Shown piece by piece: positions 24,435 through 33,786 of a stretch of 64,000 nucleotides of DNA (position 1 is its first letter; each line of letters starts with the position of its first letter). The translations under genes and the position numbers were made by a program. Source of the stretch: Chryseobacterium sp. SNU WT5 (GTDB lineage Bacteria > Bacteroidota > Bacteroidia > Flavobacteriales > Weeksellaceae); the NCBI RefSeq assembly GCF_007362475.1, contig NZ_CP041687.1, positions 2,294,001 through 2,358,000 of the forward strand, in the 5' to 3' direction. The notes below the pieces were generated by a model, which was not told the origin of the DNA, made no database searches, and worked only from the letters and a program-made list of their open reading frames with translations.

Positions 24435-26444
24435 ATGAATACAATTATCCTTAAAAAACTAAACCTGATTAATTTCAAGGGAGTGAAAAATCTAAGTGTA
24501 GATTTTGACGACAGTACCAATATTTTCGGAGCCAATGGAAGCGGAAAGACAACCATTTTCGATGCTTGCACCTGGTTGCTTTTTGGCAAAGATTCTACAG
24601 ACCGAAAAGATTTCGAATTGAAAACATTGGATGAATTCAATGTGGTCATCCCGAAAATAGAGCATGAAGTGAATGGGGTTTTTATGGTAGGCAACGAAGA
24701 AATTACCATTAAAAAAATTCTGAAAGAGAAATGGCCAAAAATAAAAGGTCAATTAGAACCACAATTCGCAGGAAACGAAACACTTTATTATTGGAATGAA
24801 GTTCCTCTATCAATGAAAGAATTTCAAACCAAAGTTTCTCAGATTTTGGATGAAACGATTTTCAAACTCATTACTTCTCCAACGGCTTTTAATCAAATGA
24901 AATGGCAAGACCGCAGATCTGTTCTGATTCAAATTGTCGGTAATATTTCTGATCAAGAACTGGCCAAAGGAAATGCAGACTATGAAAGATTGGTTTCCCT
25001 GCTTACTAATAAAACGTTGGAAGAATATAAGAAACAAATCGCTTCTACCATCAGGAAATCGAAGGAGGATATTAAGTTGATCCCGACCCGAATTGATGAA
25101 GTGGAACGCAGTAAACCAGAACCGGTTGAAGAAACAGAGATCGTGCAATTAATCGCTGCAAAAGAAAAGGAAATTGAAGCCATCGACAACCAATTGCAAG
25201 ACAAGTCGGCCGATCATGATGAAATCATCAAAAAAAGAAATGCGAACCAGGATCAGATTTTCAATCTGAAATCAGATATGAACGCCATTGAATTTGAAGG
25301 TCGAGAAAAGGCAAAACTAGAGCAAAAAACAGATACCTCGAAAGCGGACGGAATCCGTAAAGAAATCACAGAAATAGAAGCCGACGTAACAACGGCCAAA
25401 ACAAAGGTCGAAACTTTGACCACCAAGAAAGCGGGAATCAAAACTCAGTTATTCACTTTAGAAACATTAATCACCAACGCCCGAACCAAATGGAATGAAG
25501 TTAACGCCACGGAATTACAGTTCAATGAAACTGAATTCTGCTGTCCAACCTGCCAACGCGAATTTGAAGCGTCGGATGTTGAAACCAAGAAAGAGGAACT
25601 GAAAGCCAACTTTATTACTGATAAACAAAATCAGTTAAAAAAGATCAGCGAAACCGGTAAATCCCATGCAGCAGAAAAAACCAATTTAACTGCAGAATTG
25701 GAAGGTCTTGAAGAAAGAATTCAAAACGGCGCTGCTTATATTATTCAGTTGAATGGCAAATTGGAGGAACTAAATTTCAATCTTAAAAAGGTAGTTGCTC
25801 AAGAACAATCCATTGAAAAACCATCAGCGCAATCGTTGCTAGAATCTTATTTGGCTGCAAACGAAAAGTACCAGGAATTGAAAGCGAAGATCTCGGATTT
25901 AGTCGCTTTGAAATTCGAAACTCCCGAAGGAAATAATTCGGAAGCGAAAGAAGCCAAACAGAAAATTAATGAGGAAATCACTGCATTAAGAGCGCAGTTG
26001 TCCGTGAATGACCAAATAATTATCGCTAATTCAAGGATCAAAGAATTGATGGCCGAGGAATCTAAATTGGCGCAGGAAATTGCCAATATCGAGAAAGAGC
26101 AATACATCATCGACAACTTCATCAAGTTGAAAATTGACACCATTGAAAGCAAGATCAACCAGAAATTCTCTTTCGTAAAATTCAAATTGTTCGAAACTCA
26201 AATTAATGGTGCGGAGGTTGAAACCTGCGAGGCTTTGATCAACGGCGTGCCTTTCTCCGATGCGAACACCGCTTCTAAAATTAACGCCGGAGTTGATATC
26301 ATCAATACGCTTTGCGACTTCTACAAAGTTTCCGCGCCAATCTTCATCGATAATAGAGAGAGTGTAGTTGATCTGATTGATTCTGAATCGCAAATTATCA
26401 ATCTGATTGTTTCCGCTGGAGACAAAAAACTGAGAGTAGCGTAA
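24435..26444 (+). CDS. SMC/Rad50-like ATPase with zinc hook
   Basis: A 669-residue AAA-type ATPase. It has a RecF/SbcC-type N-terminus (LKKLNLINFKGVKNLSV), Walker A GANGSGKTT (32-40), and a coiled coil. A zinc-hook-like CPTC sits at 370-373 within FCCPTCQREFEA. The coiled coil then returns, followed by a C-terminal ATPase half with PIFIDNRESVVDLI as a Walker B-like region. It is shorter than SbcC (about 1,000 residues). Phages encode such ATPases with a nuclease partner for end processing and recombination; no SbcD/Mre11 gene is adjacent. The stop overlaps the next start (TAATGG). It heads the RecT recombination cluster. Confidence 0.85.
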   Translation: MNTIILKKLNLINFKGVKNLSVDFDDSTNIFGANGSGKTTIFDACTWLLFGKDSTDRKDFELKTLDEFNVVIPKIEHEVNGVFMVGNEEITIKKILKEKWPKIKGQLEPQFAGNETLYYWNEVPLSMKEFQTKVSQILDETIFKLITSPTAFNQMKWQDRRSVLIQIVGNISDQELAKGNADYERLVSLLTNKTLEEYKKQIASTIRKSKEDIKLIPTRIDEVERSKPEPVEETEIVQLIAAKEKEIEAIDNQLQDKSADHDEIIKKRNANQDQIFNLKSDMNAIEFEGREKAKLEQKTDTSKADGIRKEITEIEADVTTAKTKVETLTTKKAGIKTQLFTLETLITNARTKWNEVNATELQFNETEFCCPTCQREFEASDVETKKEELKANFITDKQNQLKKISETGKSHAAEKTNLTAELEGLEERIQNGAAYIIQLNGKLEELNFNLKKVVAQEQSIEKPSAQSLLESYLAANEKYQELKAKISDLVALKFETPEGNNSEAKEAKQKINEEITALRAQLSVNDQIIIANSRIKELMAEESKLAQEIANIEKEQYIIDNFIKLKIDTIESKINQKFSFVKFKLFETQINGAEVETCEALINGVPFSDANTASKINAGVDIINTLCDFYKVSAPIFIDNRESVVDLIDSESQIINLIVSAGDKKLRVA

Positions 26445-26845
26445 TGGCATTACCTGATTCAGCCGAATATTGGCAAGATGTGAAAGGTGGTTTTATAATT
26501 CCAAATGGATTTCGCCATGCAAAAGGAGTTGATTGTGGACATAATCACAATATTGAAACTGAATATTTTAAAGACGTCGATTGCCATGCTTGTAAAAAAA
26601 TAATTAATAAAAACAGACCTGCCAATTTACTAGATGGTGATGCACCAGAATTTTATTATTACAGCAAAACGTCCGCTAAAAAAATGCGTAAAGCAAAAAA
26701 AGAGCGTGAAGAATTTAATAATGAAAATGGTATTTGTGAATGTGGTTCTGATTGGAAAATCAGATTTAATAAAATTAAAAAACAACATTTTTTAGGTTGT
26801 TCTAATTATCCTATTTGTAAAAAAACAAAGTCAATTCCTAAGTAA
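26444..26845 (+). CDS. Zinc-ribbon protein of topoisomerase C-terminal type
   Basis: The 133-residue protein carries two Cys clusters. One is CGHNHN with DVDCHACKKII; the other is CECGSDWKIRFNKIKKQHFL followed by GCSNYPICKKT. The second matches the zinc ribbon at the end of type IA topoisomerases, which binds single-stranded DNA. It starts one base before the end of the ATPase gene, so it may be a DNA-binding partner of that enzyme. Confidence 0.65.
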   Translation: MALPDSAEYWQDVKGGFIIPNGFRHAKGVDCGHNHNIETEYFKDVDCHACKKIINKNRPANLLDGDAPEFYYYSKTSAKKMRKAKKEREEFNNENGICECGSDWKIRFNKIKKQHFLGCSNYPICKKTKSIPK

Positions 26846-26863
26846 TATTTCAAAATAAAAAAA

Positions 26864-27415
26864 ATGCAAAAAATTTTAATCATCGACATCGAAACAACTG
26901 GATTTTCCCACAGAAGCGCAAAGATCGTAGAAATCGGAATCGTCGAACTCAATTTAGCCACGGGCGAAAAACAGATCATATTCGATCAAGTATGCCAGGA
27001 ACAGGGAACCACGGTTGAAGAAATAGAAGCGTCTTGGATCGTTCAGAATTCCACACTAACAAGCGAGGCAATTTTAGAAGCTAAATTCCTACATGATCTG
27101 TCTCCGGAAATTCAAGACATCATCAATAAATATGAACATGGTGCAACCGCCTTTAATAATGTTTTTGATTTCGGATTTCTGGAAAGTAGAGGATTCGTTT
27201 TTCCTAAAAAATTAGCGTGTCCGATGCAACTTTCGACCAACATCTGCAAAATACCAAGTCCGCGAGGATTCAAATGGCCGAAAGTAGAAGAGGCTCACAC
27301 TCATTTCTTTGGAAACGTTGGCTATATCGAAAAACACAGAGGCGCAGATGACGCTTTTCATGAAGCCGATATCGTACTGGAATTATTCAAACTGGGTGTA
27401 TTTAAATTAAACTAA
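26864..27415 (+). CDS. DnaQ-fold 3'-5' exonuclease
   Basis: The 183-residue protein has the three exonuclease motifs of the DEDD superfamily. Exo I is IIDIETTGFSHR (5-16) with catalytic Asp and Glu, Exo II is TAFNNVFDFGFLE, and Exo III is HRGADDAFHEADIVLEL, the DEDDh form. It is freestanding, without a polymerase, and lies between the zinc ribbon and recT genes. A role in trimming ends for annealing, or in proofreading, is likely. Confidence 0.85.
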   Translation: MQKILIIDIETTGFSHRSAKIVEIGIVELNLATGEKQIIFDQVCQEQGTTVEEIEASWIVQNSTLTSEAILEAKFLHDLSPEIQDIINKYEHGATAFNNVFDFGFLESRGFVFPKKLACPMQLSTNICKIPSPRGFKWPKVEEAHTHFFGNVGYIEKHRGADDAFHEADIVLELFKLGVFKLN

Positions 27416-27433
27416 TCTTAAAATTCATATAAA

Positions 27434-28477
27434 ATGAGCACAGAAAACGCCAAAAATGAAGTGTCAAAACTTCAAGAAAAGAACGAAATGGTTCAGCAGA
27501 AAACAGAAGTTACACCTTCTGATAGATTCACAAATGCCGTTTTAAAAGAGTTTCCAAGCCCTGGAAACCAACCATTAGAATTAACAAACTTTCAAAGAAA
27601 ACTGATCCAGAATTACTTCATAAAAATAGATGGAGTATTAAAAGAAAGCGAAGTTAAAAGACTTGGAAAATCAGAACAATATAGAGATGCCTTGTCTTAT
27701 AATTGGAACAATGTGAATATGAATAAACTTGCGCAGGATGTCGTGGCTTATTCAATGATCGGCCTAGATCCTTTGCAGAAAAACCATATCAATCCAATAC
27801 CGTACAAAAACAGTAAAACCCAAAAATTTGACATCACTTTCATTGAAGGGTTCAATGGATTGGAACTAAAATCTAAAAAATACGGTTTCGATGTTCCTAC
27901 AAATGTGATTTTCGAACTAAAGTACTCTTCGGATAAATTCAAATCTGTTAAGAAAAACATTAATAATAAAATCGAAAGTTACGAATTCGAAATCACCGAT
28001 GATTTTAACCGAGGAACTTTAGATGGTGGTTTTTACTATATGGAATACGAAAATCCAGAAAAAAACAAATTGGTAGTACTGAATCGTGAACAAATTGAAA
28101 AACGCAAACCTCAATATGCATCTGCTGAGTTTTGGGGTGGTGAAAAAGACGAATACAAAAATGGAAGCAAAACCGGAGAAAAAATAAAGATTGAAGGTTG
28201 GGAAGATGAAATGTATTTAAAAACGATAAAGCGCCATTGCTGGAATTCAATCAATATTGATTCAGAAAAGATTGATGAACATCTTTTAAGAATTATCACC
28301 AATGAAAACGACCGCGTCCCACAAGCAGTAATGGAGGATATTGAAAGAAATGCCAACAAAGAGGAATTGGGTTTTGCTGATATTTCTGATGCCGAAGTTG
28401 TAGAAGATGAAGCACCGGAAGTTCTGGGGGAAATTGAATATGAAGTAGAAACTGCTAACGCTGGACCAGGATTCTAA
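27434..28477 (+). CDS. recT: RecT-family single-strand annealing protein
   Basis: The 347-residue protein has the RecT core. It includes LAQDVVAYSMIGLDPLQ, HINPIPYKNSKT and FIEGFNGLELKSKKYGF, corresponding to the conserved PYK...gYrGl region. An acidic tail ends in GPGF, as in related Bacteroidota phage proteins. It anneals complementary single strands during phage recombination. The stop overlaps the start of the MBL-fold gene (TAATGA), suggesting a working pair. Confidence 0.85.
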   Translation: MSTENAKNEVSKLQEKNEMVQQKTEVTPSDRFTNAVLKEFPSPGNQPLELTNFQRKLIQNYFIKIDGVLKESEVKRLGKSEQYRDALSYNWNNVNMNKLAQDVVAYSMIGLDPLQKNHINPIPYKNSKTQKFDITFIEGFNGLELKSKKYGFDVPTNVIFELKYSSDKFKSVKKNINNKIESYEFEITDDFNRGTLDGGFYYMEYENPEKNKLVVLNREQIEKRKPQYASAEFWGGEKDEYKNGSKTGEKIKIEGWEDEMYLKTIKRHCWNSINIDSEKIDEHLLRIITNENDRVPQAVMEDIERNANKEELGFADISDAEVVEDEAPEVLGEIEYEVETANAGPGF

Positions 28478-29202
28478 TGAAACTCAAAGTAATTGGATCA
28501 GGCTCCAAAGGAAATGCTTACCTGCTCGAAAATGAGCAGGAAGCCCTCCTGATTGAATGTGGAGTAAATATTTCGGAGATCAAAAAAGCAGTGAATTTTA
28601 ATGTTTCAAAGATTGCTGGTTGCATCGTTACGCATGAACACGGCGATCACGCAAAAAGCATCAATGAAGTAATGAAAGCAGGAATCAACACCTACGCAAC
28701 CAAAGGGACATTTGCCAAAGCGGCAAAGAATCACCGGATGAAGATCGTTCCCCAAAAAGGACAGTTTCAAGTCGGTAATTTCAAAGTGATTTCATTTCCT
28801 ACAATTCATGATGTGGCAGAACCTTGCGGTTTTCTGATCAATCACAAAGATTGTGGAAATACGCTTTTCCTGACCGATACGGTGTATTGCCCTTTCACTT
28901 TCACAGGTTTGAACAATATCATCGTAGAGGCGAATTATGATCAGGAAATCATTGATGAGAAATTAGGCGGTATGAAGTTCCTCCGGGATCGAATCTACAA
29001 CTCTCACATGAGCATCGATACTTGTTTGGATTTCTTGAAAGCCAATGACCTCACAGCGGTGAATAATATCGTATTGATTCACTTGTCCGACAGTAATTCC
29101 CATGAGTTGAATTTCGCTGATCATGTGAACAAACTCACCGGAAAAAGCGTACACGTTGCAACGAATGGAATGCAGATCGGATTTAATAAAACACCTTTTT
29201 AA
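28477..29202 (+). CDS. MBL-fold metallo-hydrolase (YycJ-like)
   Basis: The 241-residue protein has the metallo-beta-lactamase pattern: LKVIGSGSKGNAYLL, THEHGDHAKS (metal ligands HxHxDH), TIHDVAEPCGF, FLTDT with its Asp ligand, and VLIHLSDSNS. This is close to YycJ/WalJ-type proteins, some of which are 5'-3' exonucleases. Its coupling to recT suggests it supplies the exonuclease that creates single strands for RecT. That partnership is inference. Confidence 0.82.
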   Translation: MKLKVIGSGSKGNAYLLENEQEALLIECGVNISEIKKAVNFNVSKIAGCIVTHEHGDHAKSINEVMKAGINTYATKGTFAKAAKNHRMKIVPQKGQFQVGNFKVISFPTIHDVAEPCGFLINHKDCGNTLFLTDTVYCPFTFTGLNNIIVEANYDQEIIDEKLGGMKFLRDRIYNSHMSIDTCLDFLKANDLTAVNNIVLIHLSDSNSHELNFADHVNKLTGKSVHVATNGMQIGFNKTPF

Positions 29203-29203
29203 A

Positions 29204-29446
29204 ATGAAAAATGCAGATAAACCAATAAATCCTATGAGTGCATCATTTGCAGGTGCAGATAACGAGTTGAAAATTGAATATCAGAACGACAACTTTTCAC
29301 AGCAAATGGGAGGATTAACCAAACGCGAATATTTCGCAGGATTAGCAATGCAAGGATTAATTAATAATGTTAATTCTCCAACTTTTATCGCACAGAAAGC
29401 CGTGGAACTAGCAGATAAACTTTTACAAAAATTAGAATATAAATAA
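29204..29446 (+). CDS. Small phage protein, unknown
   Basis: The ATG at 29204 gives an 80-residue product, MKNADKPINPMSASFAG, with a helical middle (LTKREYFAGLAMQGLINN) and a Lys-rich end. This composition is common among Bacteroidota prophage proteins of unknown role. It follows the MBL gene after one base and ends by overlapping the next ATG. Confidence 0.6.
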   Translation: MKNADKPINPMSASFAGADNELKIEYQNDNFSQQMGGLTKREYFAGLAMQGLINNVNSPTFIAQKAVELADKLLQKLEYK

Positions 29447-29664
29447 TGGCAGAAGTAAAGCTATCAGAACTCCCATTTGGAGAAGAAATCGACATTGGAG
29501 GTCATATTTACACTTTTGAAGGCTTCGAAAAGCGAAAAACCAATTTTGGAAATCAGCAGTTTTTTGTTTTCAAATGTAAAAAACCAGAGCAGGAGAAAAT
29601 CTTTGAAAGATTCAAGTTCTCAACGACTAAAATAAAGTTGAACAACGGAAAATACAAATGGTAA
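29446..29664 (+). CDS. Small phage protein, unknown
   Basis: The 72-residue product is beta-rich: EEIDIGGHIYTFEGFEKRKT, then FFVFKCKKPEQEKIF. It may be an OB-like or SH3-like fold by strand pattern, which is a guess. Start coupled to the previous stop (TAATGG). Confidence 0.55.
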   Translation: MAEVKLSELPFGEEIDIGGHIYTFEGFEKRKTNFGNQQFFVFKCKKPEQEKIFERFKFSTTKIKLNNGKYKW

Positions 29665-29684
29665 ATAATTTTTAAAAATAAGTA

Positions 29685-30344
29685 ATGAGCAAAATTGAAA
29701 TTAAAAAAGCAGGTATTCGAGGCGGAATCTTTCTCGCTTACGAATACAACATGGAGGACAACGGCGTATCTGCAAAAAACAAAACGCAGTCCACCGCACC
29801 CATTCATGATGATTTGAGAGGAGCCTTTGAGAAACTGATCCCTCACTTTATTCTTCTGACTGAAGAATTACCAACAGATCGAATGAAAGACATCATCGAA
29901 AAAGGCGAACTCCTTCCAGAAGATATTGAAAAGAAGTACCAGGTTACCGATTTCGAATTGGGCGGTTCTGAAGATGCGCAAACCATTAGAATCACGGGAT
30001 TTAAAGTTTTGAGCAATGACAAATCGGTCAGTTTTTCAACGCCTTCTCAAAAGCTTTATGAAGAAAAAACAGACGGATATAAATTCGATGAATACCTCAG
30101 AGAAATTTTAGAGGTAATTCTTAGCGAAGTACTGGAGTACATGGACGGCAAACAAGCACCACGCTCTGAGACTGGAACTTTAGATTTTGGTGATGAAGAT
30201 GATGACGAAGCTTTCTCTATGCCATCCGACGTGATTAAGGATTTGAAAAACAATCTTCCTGAAGGCGTAACGGTTGAAGTTTCTACTTCGAAATCAAAGA
30301 AGAGAATCGCTGAGCCAATTATTGAAGCTGGAGAAGAAGATTAA
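29685..30344 (+). CDS. Phage protein of unknown function, acidic tail
   Basis: The 219-residue protein begins with a strand-rich domain (KIEIKKAGIRGGIFLAYEY), has a central helical part (LREILEVILSEVLEYM), then an acidic linker LDFGDEDDDEA. It ends with a short basic and acidic tail. The acidic tail and position in the recombination block could fit a single-strand DNA-associated protein, but no known SSB motif is visible. Confidence 0.55.
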   Translation: MSKIEIKKAGIRGGIFLAYEYNMEDNGVSAKNKTQSTAPIHDDLRGAFEKLIPHFILLTEELPTDRMKDIIEKGELLPEDIEKKYQVTDFELGGSEDAQTIRITGFKVLSNDKSVSFSTPSQKLYEEKTDGYKFDEYLREILEVILSEVLEYMDGKQAPRSETGTLDFGDEDDDEAFSMPSDVIKDLKNNLPEGVTVEVSTSKSKKRIAEPIIEAGEED

Positions 30345-30355
30345 AGCGATGAGTA

Positions 30356-30562
30356 ATGAAAAACAATATCCACCCATTAAAAAAGAGATCAAGGTTTCGA
30401 TATATGCAAGGCCAACTTGATCAACTGGGTTCGCTAACAAATATTCATAAAATAGGAAATAAACACTTTGAATTTCTATTGAATGGAGAAGTGAAGAAAA
30501 AATATAAGACACGACAAAGTTGCAATAGACAAATCGAGAAATTATATAAAACCATATCATAA
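30356..30562 (+). CDS. Small basic phage protein
   Basis: A 68-residue, strongly basic product (HPLKKRSRFRYMQGQLDQ at the start, KKKYKTRQSCNRQIEKLYK near the end). It directly abuts the next gene. Probably nucleic-acid binding by charge alone. Confidence 0.5.
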   Translation: MKNNIHPLKKRSRFRYMQGQLDQLGSLTNIHKIGNKHFEFLLNGEVKKKYKTRQSCNRQIEKLYKTIS

Positions 30563-31006
30563 ATGAAATTCACATATGATCAACTTGAGTATATCAAAGA
30601 AAATTTTAAAAATAAAACGTCAATTAATCTTTTTAACCATTTGGTGAAAGAATTTGATTTTAAATTTTGCTATACCTCATTTCGAAGCGAGTTATATGTA
30701 AACGGATTTCATAAAGTAATAATGAGAAGATGGTCGAAATCTGAAACTGATTTCTTATTGAATAATTACAAGTCAATCGGCAATATAGAAATTGGCAAAT
30801 TACTTACAAAAGGTAAGAGGGTTTTTACAAAAAAACAGGTTCAGAAAAAGATGCAACTTTTAAATTTAAAAAGGACTGATCAAGAATTACAATTGATTTT
30901 GGAAAGGAATAAAAGTAATGGACTTTTTAAAGATTGCGGCATAAAAGCATGGGAAACAAGACTTAAAAACAACAATTATCAAAAACAAAGCAATGACAGA
31001 ATTTAA
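30563..31006 (+). CDS. Putative HTH / SANT-like DNA-binding protein
   Basis: The 147-residue protein contains two similar helical segments starting YDQLEYIKENFKNKT and WSKSETDFLLNNYKSIG. The second has the Trp and spacing of Myb/SANT-like domains found in phage and homing-endonuclease-associated proteins. KLLTKGKRVFTKKQVQKKM follows as possible recognition helix. It overlaps the ParB-methyltransferase gene by 14 bases. Confidence 0.6.
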   Translation: MKFTYDQLEYIKENFKNKTSINLFNHLVKEFDFKFCYTSFRSELYVNGFHKVIMRRWSKSETDFLLNNYKSIGNIEIGKLLTKGKRVFTKKQVQKKMQLLNLKRTDQELQLILERNKSNGLFKDCGIKAWETRLKNNNYQKQSNDRI

Positions 31007-33530
31007 AGAATTAAAATTAACAGAATTGGTTGCAAGCTCAACCAACCCAAGAACGGAATTCGAAGAGAATTCCTTAAAAGAGTTAGCAGAATCAATTAAA
31101 CAACATGGTGTTTTGCAACCAATTATAGCAAGGATTCATCCCGATAATAACAAAAAATACGAAGTCGTTTGTGGAGAACGTCGTTTTCGGGCTTCTAAAA
31201 TTTCAGGAGTGAAAACTATTCCAGTTTCGATCAGGGAATTTAACGATGATGAGGTTTTCGAAATCCAAATCATCGAGAACCTGGAACGAAAAGATGTTCA
31301 CCCAATGGATGAAGCGGTTGCTTTCAAAAGAATGGTAGAATCCGGAAAGTACACGATAGAAGATATCGCTGCGAAAGTGGCAAAAAATCTAACTTTCGTT
31401 GCGCAAAGATTAAAATTAAATGATCTCATCATGGATCTGCAAAATGATTTTAAAGCCGGAAAATTCGGAATTGGTCACGCTGTATTATTGGCCAGAGTTG
31501 ATGAGGAATCTCAACAGGAAATTCTTTCTGATTATACCAATGATTTTTATCCTACTATTTCCGATCTAAAATATGAATTGCAGGATAATTTCCTTGATAA
31601 TGCAAAGTTTGATTTGCAGGACGAAACCTTGGTTCCGGAAGCTGGTCCATGTTCTACTTGTCCAAAGTCATCTTTTGGAAATCCAGTATTATTTCCTGAT
31701 TTGGAAGATAATAGATGTTTTGATAAAAAATGTTTTGAGAATAAAACGGAAATATTTCAGTCAAATAAACTTCAAAAAATAATTGATGAAAATCCCGGAA
31801 TTCAATTGGTTTGTAATTATGGCGAACCGGAGGAACATTTAGGAAATGTTGCTGCATCAAATGGTAAAACAGTATTAAAATGGAATCATTACAATGGATC
31901 GATTGAGGATAATAAACATTCTATTCAAGCCTTTAATATATATTCATGGCAAATTATCTGGATTACATTAACAGGCCGTTCCGTGGAAAAAGGCGTAACC
32001 AGTTCACCGGAAGAAAATATAAAAACCGAGATTTTTAATATTAAATCGCGAGCGGATAGAGCGCTTGAATTAGATCGGGAAAAAATTTATATCCGGGCTT
32101 TAAAAGAAATTACAAAGAACGAAGAGCGAAATAACAAAATGCTCAATTCAGATACTTTGGAACTTTGTGAGAAAAAAGCATTGGCACTTTCAATCATTTC
32201 CTATCAGGATGATAAGTGGATCGAGGAAGAGTACGGACAAAAACTAGGATATAATGACCGACATAATCAATTAGATAAAATTTTCTCCGACTCATTTTTG
32301 AATAAATTAATAAGACACCACATTCAAAGATCTTTAATTTCGGAAAACATTGCAGACTTCCAAAAACATGATCGTGCTGCATATATGCATTCAATTTTCG
32401 GTCATTATTTTCCAAACGAAATTGAATTATACACCCTCGAACAAACTGCGATCGCAGAAAAAAGAATCATAAAATCTGATCAACGAATTAAAGTGCTGCA
32501 GGATGAAATCGACGGCAAAATCGACACTGTAAAACGTTGTGCTAGTTGCAAAAAGTCAGATGATGATTTCCTGGAAGAATTTAGTGTTCCTGCAATGTGG
32601 AAAGGAGACTTATGTCATTCATGTTATGTAAAATCAGATAATACTGATACTGAACAAATATGTAGAGTTTGTGGATGTACAAATGATAATTGCATTCAGT
32701 GTATTGAAAAAACAGGACATGCTTGTCATTGGGTGGAAGATGATTTATGTTCCGCTTGTGTGGAAATTTTAGACGTAGAATCTGAACCTTCTACTGATGT
32801 ATCCAATCTTCCAACTTTTGAAAAAATTACTCGCAAAAAGAAATTTTCTTTAAATAATTCTTACTTCAAAAATCATTTAAATACAGAGCCAGGAACTCCA
32901 TTTGAGATTTACTCATATTTCAAACAGCACGGTGAACTTCCTTTCGATATGGATCCGGAAGAAAATCCCAATTGGATGTATGAAACCTATATTGAATTTC
33001 AGAAACGTGCTGGAGTTTATAACTCTCAATTTTTCACACCTCCAGCAACAGCTGAAAGAATCGCAGAATTAGCAGATGAATACTTTACTACAGTTGGTAT
33101 AGAACCTTATGTTCTTGATGCTTGTTGTGGATTTGGAATGCTTACAAAACCATTAACTGAGAAAGGATTTTTGGTAAAAGGAATTGACAATAATTCTGAA
33201 ATTCTAAAAATGTACTCGGAGTTTACAGGGTGTTTAAGCGAACAAAAAGATATTAATTCTTACATGAATCAAGATCCTAAATGGATGAATATCGTGGCTA
33301 ATCCTCCGTATGAAATCAAAGAATTAACTCAATTTTTCAAACTCTTATATGATTTACTTGAAAACGGTGGACTGGCGATCTTGCTTTTACCAAAAGGATT
33401 TGTAGATAAAGAAAGGCCAAAACAGTTGGTAGAAACCCTTGAACTGTTCACAGTTATTCATCGTGAAGATATGCAAGAGGATTTTGAGAGAACTGCAATC
33501 AATGCGGAAATAGTTGTAATTGAAAGATAA
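30993..33530 (+). CDS. ParB-domain / N6-adenine methyltransferase fusion
   Basis: An 845-residue multidomain protein. Residues 1-110 are a ParB N-domain, with TNPR at 17-20, GVLQPIIAR, CGERRFRA (60-67) and IENLERKDVHPMDEA, followed by a KorB-like HTH (to about 145). The centre is Cys-rich, with pairs such as CSTCPK, CASCKK, CHSC, CRVCGC and CSAC that could bind several zinc ions. The C-terminal 190 residues form a methyltransferase with FFTPPATAERIAEL, motif I DACCGFGMLTKP and motif IV NPPY at 770-773, so it probably methylates adenine N6. The ParB fold may act as a CTPase clamp or nuclease. No frame break is seen. It opens the replication module. Confidence 0.85.
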   Translation: MTEFKELKLTELVASSTNPRTEFEENSLKELAESIKQHGVLQPIIARIHPDNNKKYEVVCGERRFRASKISGVKTIPVSIREFNDDEVFEIQIIENLERKDVHPMDEAVAFKRMVESGKYTIEDIAAKVAKNLTFVAQRLKLNDLIMDLQNDFKAGKFGIGHAVLLARVDEESQQEILSDYTNDFYPTISDLKYELQDNFLDNAKFDLQDETLVPEAGPCSTCPKSSFGNPVLFPDLEDNRCFDKKCFENKTEIFQSNKLQKIIDENPGIQLVCNYGEPEEHLGNVAASNGKTVLKWNHYNGSIEDNKHSIQAFNIYSWQIIWITLTGRSVEKGVTSSPEENIKTEIFNIKSRADRALELDREKIYIRALKEITKNEERNNKMLNSDTLELCEKKALALSIISYQDDKWIEEEYGQKLGYNDRHNQLDKIFSDSFLNKLIRHHIQRSLISENIADFQKHDRAAYMHSIFGHYFPNEIELYTLEQTAIAEKRIIKSDQRIKVLQDEIDGKIDTVKRCASCKKSDDDFLEEFSVPAMWKGDLCHSCYVKSDNTDTEQICRVCGCTNDNCIQCIEKTGHACHWVEDDLCSACVEILDVESEPSTDVSNLPTFEKITRKKKFSLNNSYFKNHLNTEPGTPFEIYSYFKQHGELPFDMDPEENPNWMYETYIEFQKRAGVYNSQFFTPPATAERIAELADEYFTTVGIEPYVLDACCGFGMLTKPLTEKGFLVKGIDNNSEILKMYSEFTGCLSEQKDINSYMNQDPKWMNIVANPPYEIKELTQFFKLLYDLLENGGLAILLLPKGFVDKERPKQLVETLELFTVIHREDMQEDFERTAINAEIVVIER

Positions 33531-33534
33531 ATAA

Positions 33535-33786
33535 ATGACCACTCAAGAACTTCTCCGGCTTCTAAAACCAATCTTCCAGGAGATTGAAAAATCAGAAGGA
33601 AAACTTTCAATATTGGAAGCCGTGGAAGTGATCGAGGAATTTAAAAAACAACATCAAGATGAAACAATTAATCAATTTCTTAAAACTTATGGTTTCCTCT
33701 ACAAAACCAAACTCGCACAAAGGGCAAAAGCTTTTGATTCCGAGCGATTTCAAAATCTTAAAAAAACATTTCTAAAATGCAAGTAG
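33535..33786 (+). CDS. Small helical phage protein
   Basis: The 83-residue product is predicted helical (LLRLLKPIFQEIEKSEG, EAVEVIEEFKKQHQDE) and basic at its end. It overlaps the helicase gene by 10 bases, so it is probably coupled to it. No family recognised. Confidence 0.5.
   Translation: MTTQELLRLLKPIFQEIEKSEGKLSILEAVEVIEEFKKQHQDETINQFLKTYGFLYKTKLAQRAKAFDSERFQNLKKTFLKCK

Noticed and set aside
24395-26450. Several long antisense ORFs under the SMC-like ATPase gene
   Set aside because: They mirror biased codons of a real gene and show no motif or start context.
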